A DNA stretch of 64,000 nucleotides from Dipteris shenzhenensis (Eukaryota; Polypodiophyta; Polypodiopsida; Gleicheniales): NCBI GenBank assembly GCA_047967505.1, contig CM106538.1; one strand, written 5' to 3'. Position numbers and translations under genes: made by a program. This document shows positions 55,721 through 64,000 of this stretch, in pieces (position 1 is the stretch's first letter; each line of letters starts with the position of its first letter). The notes beneath the pieces are model-generated. The model saw only the letters and a program-made list of their open reading frames with translations. It made no database searches and had not been told where the DNA came from.

Positions 55721-55944
55721 TGCTCGTCAACCATTTTAAACACTTAATGAGCAGCTCATAAATAGTTGTGGAGAACTAAGTAGCAACTAATAACTACACT
55801 CAGAAATAGTTGTGGAGCACTAAGTAACATCGTGCTCGTCAACCATTTTAAACACTTAATGAGCAGCTCATAAATAGTTGTGGAGAACTAAGTAGCAACT
55901 AATAACTACACTCAGAAATAGTTGTGGAGCACTAAGTAACAACT
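55721..55944 (+). repeat. 112-bp tandem duplication
   Basis: 55721-55832 is repeated almost exactly at 55833-55944 (both start TGCTCGTCAACCATTTTAAA). Each unit also holds an internal pair of AAATAGTTGTGGAG words. The near-identity suggests a recent event. Confidence 0.9.
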
Positions 55945-56682
55945 GATAAACAACTGATAACTAATAACAAAAAACATAGTTACAAGATGGAAACCAAAAC
56001 ATGAATATCTAGCTTGTTCTTGCTTGTTAATTACTCACTCGAGCAAGATGTGTAAGGAGGGGTCGAATGAAAACCTTCACCCATGTCTTTTGGTTGTGTC
56101 TGATGGTCTAGATTTTGGTTCAAGCCACAGGCTCTTTGCCACTACTTCAATCTTCAGGGTTTGTTCTACCATTGTTTGTTGGGAGACATAGTAATGTTGC
56201 CTTCTTCCCTAGGTTTTGTTTGCTACTCGCCACTTAGAGGGCAAGCATTTTATCCATTTTGGTCTTGCAAAAAATTTGGTCATTTTTTAGCGTAGGAATC
56301 TATTCTGATGGGAGTTAGTATGATTGTATCGATGCCTAAGATTGGTCTATGGAGCTGTGCATTGAATGTAGGTGGTAAGTTTATGGAAAGGCCTACCTAA
56401 GTTTGAGTCTATTGTTATAGTATAAGACCGGAATTGGAGCTATGAAGATTCGGAAGGAAATCTGCACCATTCAATCAAAGTCAACTTTCAAAGAAATAAA
56501 CTTTGACAACCTTGCTGCCAAAAAACAAACATGATAGCATGACATGTAAGCCATTCACAAGAGTGCAAAAGTCAACAAAATAATCTTTCAAATGGCACAT
56601 AAGCATCGATAAACTGATCATAATTCTAACAAACTCCTTGCCACCCTCGAACCTTTAACAACCGCCTTTCTCAAACACAAGG
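55945..56682. other. intergenic, no recognisable gene
   Basis: AT-rich sequence with no open frame of interest. It ends at AACACAAGG where the second CACTA copy begins abruptly inside transposase sequence. Confidence 0.4.
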
Positions 56683-57195
56683 AGGACACTCTCTTGCATT
56701 CTTATGTAGTCCACGAAACAAAACGCAATCGTTGACGCATGCATGGATGTGCTTGTAATCTAATCCTCTAAGAGAGGTCACATGTTGCCTTGCCATATCT
56801 CTTGAGGTCGTTAATTTATTCTCCCTAATTGGAAGCATTTTACACAATAGCCTGCACGTGAAGACCATAAATGAGGAAAAACATTTGAGTAATTGACCCA
56901 CTAGCATAATTCACCATGTTTACAAAATAGACTTTAAAGCTTACTTGAGTAATGCATTCAAACTTGCATTGCTCCATCTATATAAGATGGTTTGCAAGTT
57001 TAGTAACTCAAGGGAGGCACATAGAACAGAGAAAGTGCACCCCTCAAACAGTGGAGTCGATGCTGCAGTAAAAAGATTGTCCTACTCCATGCTATCATCC
57101 CTCCCTTCGGATGGTGGATACGGAGGGATTCATCCTCACTAGAGCTACTTCTTGAAGAGCTACTTCTTGAAGATGAAATCCTACAAACAGACAAC
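56683..57195 (-). pseudogene. TNP2-like transposase remnant, copy 2
   Basis: 56683-56907 encodes the KLTTSRDMARQHVTSLRGLD, IHACVNDCVLFRGLHKNARE segment equivalent to exon 3 of copy 1. Then comes the exon 2 end (LNLQT... region, about 56945-57110) and, after a deletion, the exon 1 start (SSEDESLRIHH, about 57110-57175). Everything after the CPxC motif is gone at the truncation point. Confidence 0.85.
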
Positions 57196-57239
57196 CCAAA
57201 AAAATTTTCTTTTCTTTAAATATTTAATTTTAAAACTCT

Positions 57240-60045
57240 GTGGCGCGTCTAAAGGCACGTCTAAAACCGCATCTGTTTGTTCTATGGTGTGCGTCTATAG
57301 GCACATCTAAAACTGCGTCTGCTCAGTATATCTAGACATGCAATTACACGTGTATTTAGATGCGCTATTAGATGCAGTTTTCAAATCTGCTTTTAGCACG
57401 CTCGCTTTGCTTTTCTTCACATTACTTATACTTCGCGCGGCTTGCTTGCTTTGCTATTAATAGATCCACAGTTTCGACGCTTAAGAGGAAGGCACCTACA
57501 CTTACTTCCAAGCTTATACTTAAGAGAAAGGCACCCACACTTACTTCCAGGCTTACAGGAGAAGAGGGTGAACAAGGAAGAGAAGCAACTTTGAAGAAGG
57601 AGAAGAAGCTTCCATACCTCTATCCAAGGTAAGTCTCTTTACGGTTGATCTTTTTTGGAAGTTGCTCTCTTTGTATTTGTCCTTTGTCGTATCCAACAAA
57701 CGAATGATTTTGGTATCAGTGTTACATTTTTGTGTCAGGCGCATGTCCTTTTCTACTTTTTAGAATAGTCTGTCTGTCAGAGTGCGTCTATAGACGTGTC
57801 TCAGGGCGCATCTAAAACCGCGTCTACAGGCATGTCTAGACTGTTTGCAGACACAGACAGCTGTGTCTATAGATGCGCTATTATACGCGCTTCTCAGATG
57901 CGTCTATAGACACGCTCCGACAGTAATATTTTCTTCCCTTTCCCTTTTTTCTTAGCTCATCAGTAATCATCTTTTTTTCTTTTTTCCAATTCATCATGTG
58001 GCTAGGAAGCTCTTCGGGCTCACCTCATCTCTGGGAGTCTATTTTTAGGGACTTATATGACCTTTTATGGCACCCTCCCAGTCCTGCAAAGTTATACGGG
58101 TATATGATGGGTACTCTAAACACCCCCTAGGAGTCAGCACTACAGAAACCAAACGACCCCAACCCTACACTAGCTGAGATTACCCCAACAGAGTCAGCAC
58201 AGCCCAGCCGGCTACATAGCTGAGGCCCTTCTCCCATGTCATCTTATGCCCCTTCCCCCATGCCGTCTTATACCCCTTTCCCCATGCCGTCTTATGCCCC
58301 TTCCCCTATGCCGTCAAGAGGTCCTTCTGTCTCGCAGAGCCCTTGGCGTACTCCTATGCAGTCGAGACTCGGTTCTCCAGCTACGAGTGGTCCCCATAGT
58401 CCCGTGCAGTCTCCAGCTACGAGTGGCCAACGTACTAGCTCGACATGACATGGTACCAGGGAGAGCGGTGGGGAATGCATGGCACAATGCTTTGGGAGGA
58501 GTGGTGGTGGGGACGATGATGATTCAGATGATTTGGACGTGCTGCCGGGTGATGGTAGGATCTTCTATGACATCACTCAGACAGGAGGCATCTTGATGGA
58601 TGCACAGGGGAAGGACATCATGGCCTTCATGCACTCTGTAATTGCTAACAATTACAGAGAATGCTTTATCCACTACAAAGACCATCCAAAGAGGTTGGCT
58701 GATGAGACCCTCGCTGCTGTTTGCTCTAAGTGTCCTAACCCCCCCAATCGTCAGTTCACAGATAAATGGGCTGTCAAAGATTGTTACGATACTTGGCAAT
58801 AAAAGATCTTTGCTTAAGAGGCAGGCACTAGCGGAGCTTGCCAGGCTCGAGGGAGGTCAACCACTAAGGTGCCCACCTCACACCACTCACAAGCGTGAGT
58901 GGAAGAAAGCAATGAAGTCAACGAGGGAGGACCCCAGTCTGCAGCATGTGGAGGCACGAAGGATCCAGATGGAGCAATATAGAAGCATGCATTTTGGAGC
59001 AGGGGGTGTTGAATCATGGGAGGCCCAATTTGTAAGTATTGATCTCAAATTATATTGCTTATGTAGTTTATTAGGAGGTTGTTTCTTTGTACTAACCCCT
59101 CCGCAAATTGTGTCATCTTACAGCTTGAGATTGTGGATAGATACCCTACTCCTATCGAGACAGCCTACCACCACCACCATCACAGAGGAGATACATGGAA
59201 GCACTTCTATCATGACGGGTTGATTACTGAGGAGCAGTATATCTGGGCTACTGGAGCGGCCGCTGAGGTATTTGAAAGTAATTAAATAATGTCAATATTA
59301 TAAGTAAAGATTTGAACAAGAAGACGAGGAAGAAGACGAGGAAGGAGGCAGAGAAGGGAGCGTAGAAGGGAGCGCAGAAGGGAGTGTGGAAGGGAGCGAG
59401 GACGTGGAGAACATAGATTAGTCGTAGAAGTAGTGCTAGCTATTCTTTTTTGTACTTAAAGCCACTGGCTTGGCTTGGTGCCTCTTGTATATACACTCCT
59501 CTTATTTTTTCTACTTGAAGCCACATGATGTGGCTTAGCTTCGTGCTATATGTACATACAAGCACTTTTTGAGCTTTCAATTTTATTACGTCTCGGAGTT
59601 GTAATGTTTTATTTGGAATTGTAATTAAAATGCGATTGGCTGTAAGAATTGAATTATACAATGTGGAAATGGGATTCCTGTAACTATATAGCATGTACAC
59701 AACATACACAACATTCTGTAAATTTAAAAAAATATATTATGTAGTGCATCTAAGTGCGTCTATATACGCGTCTGTCTATTCGAGGAGCGTCTATTTACGC
59801 ATCTATAAAAGCGTCTATAAGACCGTTTATAAATGCGTTTATACACGCGTTTAACGATGCGTCTGTCTATTTTTTAAAATTTTTAGCAGAGCATCTATTT
59901 AGGGGTCTAGATGCGCATCTATATGCGTGTCTGTCTGCTATATAGATGCACTGTTAGATGCGAGTCTCTAGACGCACAATTAAATGCGTAAATAGACGCG
60001 CTCGTAAGTTTTTTTTAGTTCAGTAAACGCGTCTGTGTGTGCGTT
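57240..60045. repeat. AGACGCG arrays of CACTA copy 2 (three clusters)
   Basis: Clusters at 57240-57380, 57780-57920 and 59745-60045. Many CG sites are changed to TG or CA (for example AGATGCG, AGACATG) relative to copy 1, fitting decay by cytosine deamination. Confidence 0.8.
57996..59421 (+). pseudogene. CACTA second gene (TNPA-position), copy 2
   Basis: ATG at 57996 (MWLGSSSGSPHLWESIFRDL), matching 52650 in copy 1. It keeps the four bases that copy 1 lost (reads DITQTGGILMDAQGKDIMAF in one frame). It has its own 2-nt deletion near 58771 and C-to-T type stops near 58128, 58221 and 58446. The intron 59032-59123 ends in a good TCTTACAG acceptor. The last intron's acceptor and the exon start are deleted near 59314, so the acidic tail (to 59421) is joined out of place. 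The PSYAPSPMPS repeats are present with one register change. Confidence 0.8.
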
Positions 60046-60068
60046 TGTGGGTGCTTTGTCTTGTTGTG

Positions 60069-60817
60069 ATTGTGACTTTGGAATATGGTGGGCGAGCCAA
60101 GAGTGAATCTTGCCAACAAAGAAGAGGGGAAAGGATGCGTTGTGAAAGTACATGGATTGGTATTGAATGCAGTAGGTACATGGCCGACAGGAGCAGCGGA
60201 GATATGTACACAAGGATGAATCCAAAGCTTTGAAAAGACAAGGATTTAGAAATTATCAACAAATTATTTTTCTCTTTCAAATTAGCAAGGCTCTAGAAAT
60301 TCCCAAGAAACTAATTTTCTCTCAAAAAACAAGGATTTAACAAGCTAAGGAGTTACTAAGCCCTACCACTAAAGGGGCATGCCAAAAACAAAAAAGCTAA
60401 CGAATGCCCAAATTCACTCGGGCTATACACAATTCAAGTTTCAACCTCGAATGAAAATGAAAAAGTTAAATTTCACTACAAAGCAAAGACGCTTCCAGTG
60501 TTCACCAAAAACTGAGGTTTTACGTTACACGAATTGTTAAATTGAGAAAAAGCCTTAAAATTTTGGGAGAGAAGGTTTTTGCATATGTGATTTTGAGGCC
60601 ATTTTAGTTATATTTTGGTGAAAAACCTGCAAAATCCTGAAAAAAAACCTTGTAAATTTTGAAGTTGAAGGTGGATGGATGTATTCAAAGCCAGCAGCGA
60701 TAAAGCCACCCGAGCAGCCAGAAAGCCACTAAGTTGATAGGATCTGGGGTGTTGCATGGTAGCTCTTTGAGCAGCTGCCCTGCATCATCTGAGTGCTCCC
60801 ATCAACTGGCCCATCTT
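60069..60817. other. intergenic upstream of the glyoxal oxidase gene
   Basis: AT-rich, no gene. 60240-60330 repeats CAAGGATTTA and AATTTTCTCT words. 60600-60660 repeats a GTGAAAAACCTGCAAAATCC-like phrase twice. Confidence 0.4.
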
Positions 60818-61066
60818 CGTCTCTGGCTTGCGTTCCATCTTGGTATCTTGTGCTAATTACATCTTCTCATCTTGCAAATCCATACAGAAACGCCAGTCTT
60901 CGTCTTTGGCTTGCTTTCCATTTTGGTAACTTGTGCGAATTAGATTTTCTCACCTTGCAACTCCATACAGAAAGTCCCGTCATCGTCTCTGATTTGCTTT
61001 CCATCTCGGTATCTTGTGCAAATTAGATCGTCTCAGCTTGCAAATCCATACAGAAATTGCACTCTA
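60818..61066 (+). repeat. three 83-bp tandem repeats upstream of the glyoxal oxidase gene
   Basis: Units at 60818-60900, 60901-60983 and 60984-61066, each with CGTCTCTGGCTTGC, TTCCATCTTGGTATCTTGTG, TTAGAT, CTTGCAAATCCATACAGAAA. They end about 155 bp before the start codon and so lie in the promoter or 5' leader region. No regulatory role can be read from sequence alone. Confidence 0.9.
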
Positions 61067-61220
61067 TCTATGCCTCCCAGCTTCTTAGAAATCCTTGAGG
61101 AAACTCTACTTCTGTCCTTGCTTCCCTCTAACGTAGAATCGTACCTCTATGCAGATAGATATAGACTTGCATCTCCCGCTGTATCTCCCATTGCTTCATT
61201 TCTAGCATCCCTTCACTTCA

Positions 61221-62855
61221 GTGGACCTCCACACCATGTCCCAGCTTCTCTTTCTTCATTTGATCCTTTCCTCCATCCTGCTCTTCACTAGTCCCACGGT
61301 TCATGGAGCAGATCCAGTTGGGACCTTCGAGTTGCTTCTCAGCAATGCAGGTATCGCCTCCATGCATTCTGCTGTTACTCGCTTCAACACAGTCATCCTC
61401 TTGGACAGAACGGACATCGGGCCTTCCCTTATCAACCTCCCAAACGGTACCTGCAGAGACAACCCTAACGACCTTACTCTGAAGCACGACTGCACAGCCC
61501 ACTCCGTCATGTTCGACGCCGCCTCCAACACCGTGCGCCCACTCTTCATTTTCACGGATACCTGGTGTTCTTCTGGTCAATTCTTAGCTGATGGAACAAT
61601 GATGCAGACAGGAGGTGATTTTGACGGAAAGTATAAGATCCGCCGACTAGCGCCATGTCCAGCGAATGGTACTTGCGACTGGGTGGAAGACCCAGTAGTG
61701 CAGCTGAAGGATCCCAGATGGTATGCCACAAACCAATTGTTGCCAGATGGAAGGACGATCATCGTTGGAGGAAGGGGAGTCTTCACGTACGAATTCATCC
61801 CCAAGGCTGCCGGCGAAGGGAGTTACTCTCTCCCATTTCTCAACGCCACAAACGACTTCGAGAACGACAACTACTACCCTTACGTACATTTGTTGCCCGA
61901 CGGAAATCTCTTCATCTTTGCCAATCGGGACTCCATTCTTCTCAATTACAATACAAATACGGTCCTGCGGACCTATCCGACAATCCCAGGCGAGCCCCGC
62001 AACTATCCATCCGCAGGTAGCTCCGTTCTTCTTCCGTTGGATGGTCCAACCTATTACAAAGCTGCGGAAGTGATGGTTTGCGGAGGGGCGCAGCTGGGCG
62101 CGTTCAAGCAATCGAGTAAGCAGTTCCCATGTTCACAAACTTGTGGCAGAATGGTGGTGACTTCTGCAACAGCAAATTGGTCTATGGAGACAATGCCGTT
62201 GCGCCGATGCATGGGAGACATGATCCTGCTCCCGTCGCGCGATGTTCTTATCATCAATGGTGCACAGAATGGATCTCAGGGCTGGGGCGAAGCAACGAAT
62301 CCTGCTCTCAGTCCAGTGATATACCGCCCCGGCTTCACTTCTGCGACGCGATTCCTTGTCCAACCCGCCGGCACCATCCCTCGAATGTATCATTCCACTG
62401 CCAACCTACTTCCCGACGGCCGAGTTCTGCTTGCAGGCAGCAATACACATCAATTCTACACTTTCACGGGTGACTTCCCCACCGAGCTCCGAGTCGAGTC
62501 GTGGTCTCCACCGTATTTACAGCCAGCTAACACTCCGAGAAGACCAATTATCGTAGCTGCTCCAACTCAACTGACTTATGCTTTGGTTTTCACCGTTACC
62601 TTTGCTTGCCAGCGGGCACCAGGTTCAGTTGAGATTAATTTGATAAGTGCACCTTACAGCACACATTCTTATTCGCAGGGGCAGCGCTTAGTGCGTATGA
62701 AGGTTCTGTCACGGGTAGCACTAGGCAGCAATCTCTACACCGTCACCGTGGTTGCCCCCCCGAACGCCAATATAGCTCCTCCTGCCTACTATATGATGTT
62801 TCCAGTGCAGTCGGGTATGCCTGGCAGCTCGATTTGGGTCCAAGTCACAGGTTGA
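61221..62855 (+). CDS. GLOX: secreted glyoxal oxidase (copper radical oxidase)
   Basis: A 544-residue uninterrupted frame with no intron, a normal length for plant glyoxal oxidases. Residues 7-29 form a signal peptide with likely cleavage near HGA-30, so the protein goes to the apoplast or cell wall. Glyoxal_oxid_N follows (about 40-290), then a beta-propeller and a C-terminal DUF1929 domain (about 440-543). The expected copper-radical residues are all present: Cys116 in DTWCSSGQF and Tyr168 in RWYATNQLLPDG (cross-linked pair), Tyr390-His391 in PRMYHST, and His482 in APYSTHSYS. The family oxidises simple aldehydes such as glyoxal and methylglyoxal and makes H2O2; wall and pollen roles are known for plant members. 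Met6 is an alternative start that keeps the signal peptide. Higher GC and CpG content than the surrounding repeats suggests an active, constrained gene. Confidence 0.96.
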   Translation: MDLHTMSQLLFLHLILSSILLFTSPTVHGADPVGTFELLLSNAGIASMHSAVTRFNTVILLDRTDIGPSLINLPNGTCRDNPNDLTLKHDCTAHSVMFDAASNTVRPLFIFTDTWCSSGQFLADGTMMQTGGDFDGKYKIRRLAPCPANGTCDWVEDPVVQLKDPRWYATNQLLPDGRTIIVGGRGVFTYEFIPKAAGEGSYSLPFLNATNDFENDNYYPYVHLLPDGNLFIFANRDSILLNYNTNTVLRTYPTIPGEPRNYPSAGSSVLLPLDGPTYYKAAEVMVCGGAQLGAFKQSSKQFPCSQTCGRMVVTSATANWSMETMPLRRCMGDMILLPSRDVLIINGAQNGSQGWGEATNPALSPVIYRPGFTSATRFLVQPAGTIPRMYHSTANLLPDGRVLLAGSNTHQFYTFTGDFPTELRVESWSPPYLQPANTPRRPIIVAAPTQLTYALVFTVTFACQRAPGSVEINLISAPYSTHSYSQGQRLVRMKVLSRVALGSNLYTVTVVAPPNANIAPPAYYMMFPVQSGMPGSSIWVQVTG

Positions 62856-64000
62856 TGACATTGTTCTCAATATAATTAATTAGGGTCTGCAATAGATCAT
62901 TCTTTCAGATATCGCATCCTCATAAAACTCCAGATTCCTGCACGCGGGACTGGTTCTTCTGTGGGTATTGCTGAAGATGGCAAAAGACCTTGAGCAGTTC
63001 CCACGGACGAATTGTACGACTGAAAAAAGGGCAAGAGTTCCGAGCTTTAAGCTTTTCATCACGATGCTTTGTATTCGAAGTATGGAACATCTACCAAAAA
63101 TCAGAAGTGATTGTCACCCAATATGCATGCTTTGTATTCGGAGTATGTATTCGGGAACCCGCTCTTAGGCTGTTCTCCTCGCTGTTTTGTATTCGGAGTA
63201 AGGTTTCTGAGCAAGGTTCATTACCCAAGTTCGGAAGTAATCCTCTCATTTGCATCGCGTCTGTGTTTTCAGTCATGAGAGCTTGAATTCCAAGGGTGAA
63301 ATGACCCGCTAGAAGACAGTATAAACAGTCAGGACTGAGAAGTAAGAGCAGGTGCTGAACAAAGCTTGCTCAGAGCTTTTTTCACTTACCTCCAATGCCT
63401 CCAGGCCTCATGCCAGGCACTCACGGCACCTAGAACCACACCCAAGAAAGGCACCCAAACTACTGAGCGGCATCTCCGGTCGCCAGGGGGTGCCCCTTGC
63501 CACCCCCTAGAAAGGAGCTTCTTCTCCGGTGGTGCCTCTCCACAGAATTCGACGATCCTGGCTTTCGAGCGATATGCTGGTCCATGGGGACCTATGGGAT
63601 ATGCTGGTCCATGGGGACCTGCTCTTAGGCACTTATATATTCAAAGACTGCTGTGATCCAGTCATTAATAGGAAGTACTCATTACTAGGAAATACGAATA
63701 CGGTTTGGTGTTGCACATGGGTAGCCTTAGCAAAGACGTGAATTTGGAAAGCTAAAAATCACTATTTTTTGAATTAAAAAATTCCTATATTTTGATTGGT
63801 TGATATGAATGAACTACCACGTCTTTATTGTTTGATGGATAACCCTCCACGTGGCGTTTCACAATGTTAAGTGATAGTTAGCTGGCAGATGGAATGCTAA
63901 TTGAGAGTTAGCTTAGTTAAATGGGTTGCTTCAATGTTGTATGGCCTTGGTCCATGCATTGCGGGATTTCTACTGCATAGATGGGTGGGCTCCGCCGACG
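62856..64000. other. 3' flank of the glyoxal oxidase gene, no gene
   Basis: No canonical AATAAA close to the stop; AATATAATTAATTAGG at 62868 is the nearest AT-rich element. 63060-63205 repeats TTTGTATTCGGAGTA three times. 63571-63620 holds a 27-bp tandem duplication starting GATATGCTGGTCCATGGGGA. Nothing else is supported up to the window end. Confidence 0.5.

Larger units (their letters stand above)
56683..60068. mobile_element. CACTA-like transposon, copy 2, left-truncated
   Basis: Homologous to copy 1 from its position about 50798 onward. The right end keeps the terminus (TGCTTTGTCTTGTTGTG, ending 60068) and a subterminal array (59745-60045). The left end, most of the transposase, and an internal part equivalent to about 51213-51622 of copy 1 are missing. 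Central arrays survive at 57240-57380 and 57780-57920. With no left terminus it cannot move. Confidence 0.9.

Noticed and set aside
61301-61580. Minus-strand frames opposite the glyoxal oxidase gene
   Set aside because: They are shadows of a conserved sense gene with all catalytic residues.
1-64000. tRNA or rRNA genes
   Set aside because: I looked for tRNA-like box A/B words and rRNA segments; the only tRNA-related words are retrotransposon primer-binding sites.

Overview
The window reads as nuclear DNA from a land plant with a large, repeat-filled genome. The evidence is Ty1/copia and Ty3/gypsy LTR elements primed by initiator-Met tRNA, a CACTA-type DNA transposon with a TNP2-like transposase, and one intact plant-type glyoxal oxidase gene. 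Long stretches of old, nested and decayed elements would fit a gymnosperm or a similarly bloated genome, but no marker here fixes the clade.

Layout. 1-7.1 kb: AT-rich sequence with a faint copia-like gag trace and an unrecognised coiled-coil pseudogene. 7.1-10.8 kb: an 11-unit array of about 80 bp with a conserved hairpin, followed at once by a decayed multi-exon gene that looks transposase-like, then an unrecognised acidic gene on the other strand. 13.27-36.96 kb: a copia element (A) with matching LTRs and a TGCCA target duplication. Its gag is split by a mosaic block (C, 17.05-33.30 kb) made of LTRs of a gypsy-type element in both orientations plus fragments of gypsy pol. Inside one C LTR sits a minus-strand copia element (B, 17.41-27.72 kb) flanked by CTGAG and carrying three LTRs, two pol copies and a captured foreign leader. 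The order of insertion is A, then C, then B.

37.2-38.7 kb: an unrecognised multi-exon pseudogene on the minus strand. 39.1-40.25 kb: a satellite of about 137 bp. 40.5-45.6 kb: a gypsy-type gag-protease remnant with no visible reverse transcriptase. 47.23-54.70 kb: a complete-ended CACTA-like transposon (3-bp CTT duplication, termini CACAACAA) with divergent TNP2-like and second-gene (TNPA-position) pseudogenes. AGACGCG motif arrays occupy both ends and the shared central promoter. 56.68-60.07 kb: a second, truncated copy of the same family.

61.22-62.86 kb: the only clearly intact cellular gene, an intronless, secreted glyoxal oxidase with all expected copper-radical residues, preceded by three 83-bp tandem repeats.

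Nearly every transposon gene is broken. The lesions are mainly C-to-T type stop codons and short tandem duplications of 13-20 bp. Where two copies of a family are present, comparing them identifies the individual lesions. The least explained parts are the hairpin array with its adjacent gene, the tandem LTR-PBS units of block C, and the three-LTR structure of element B.
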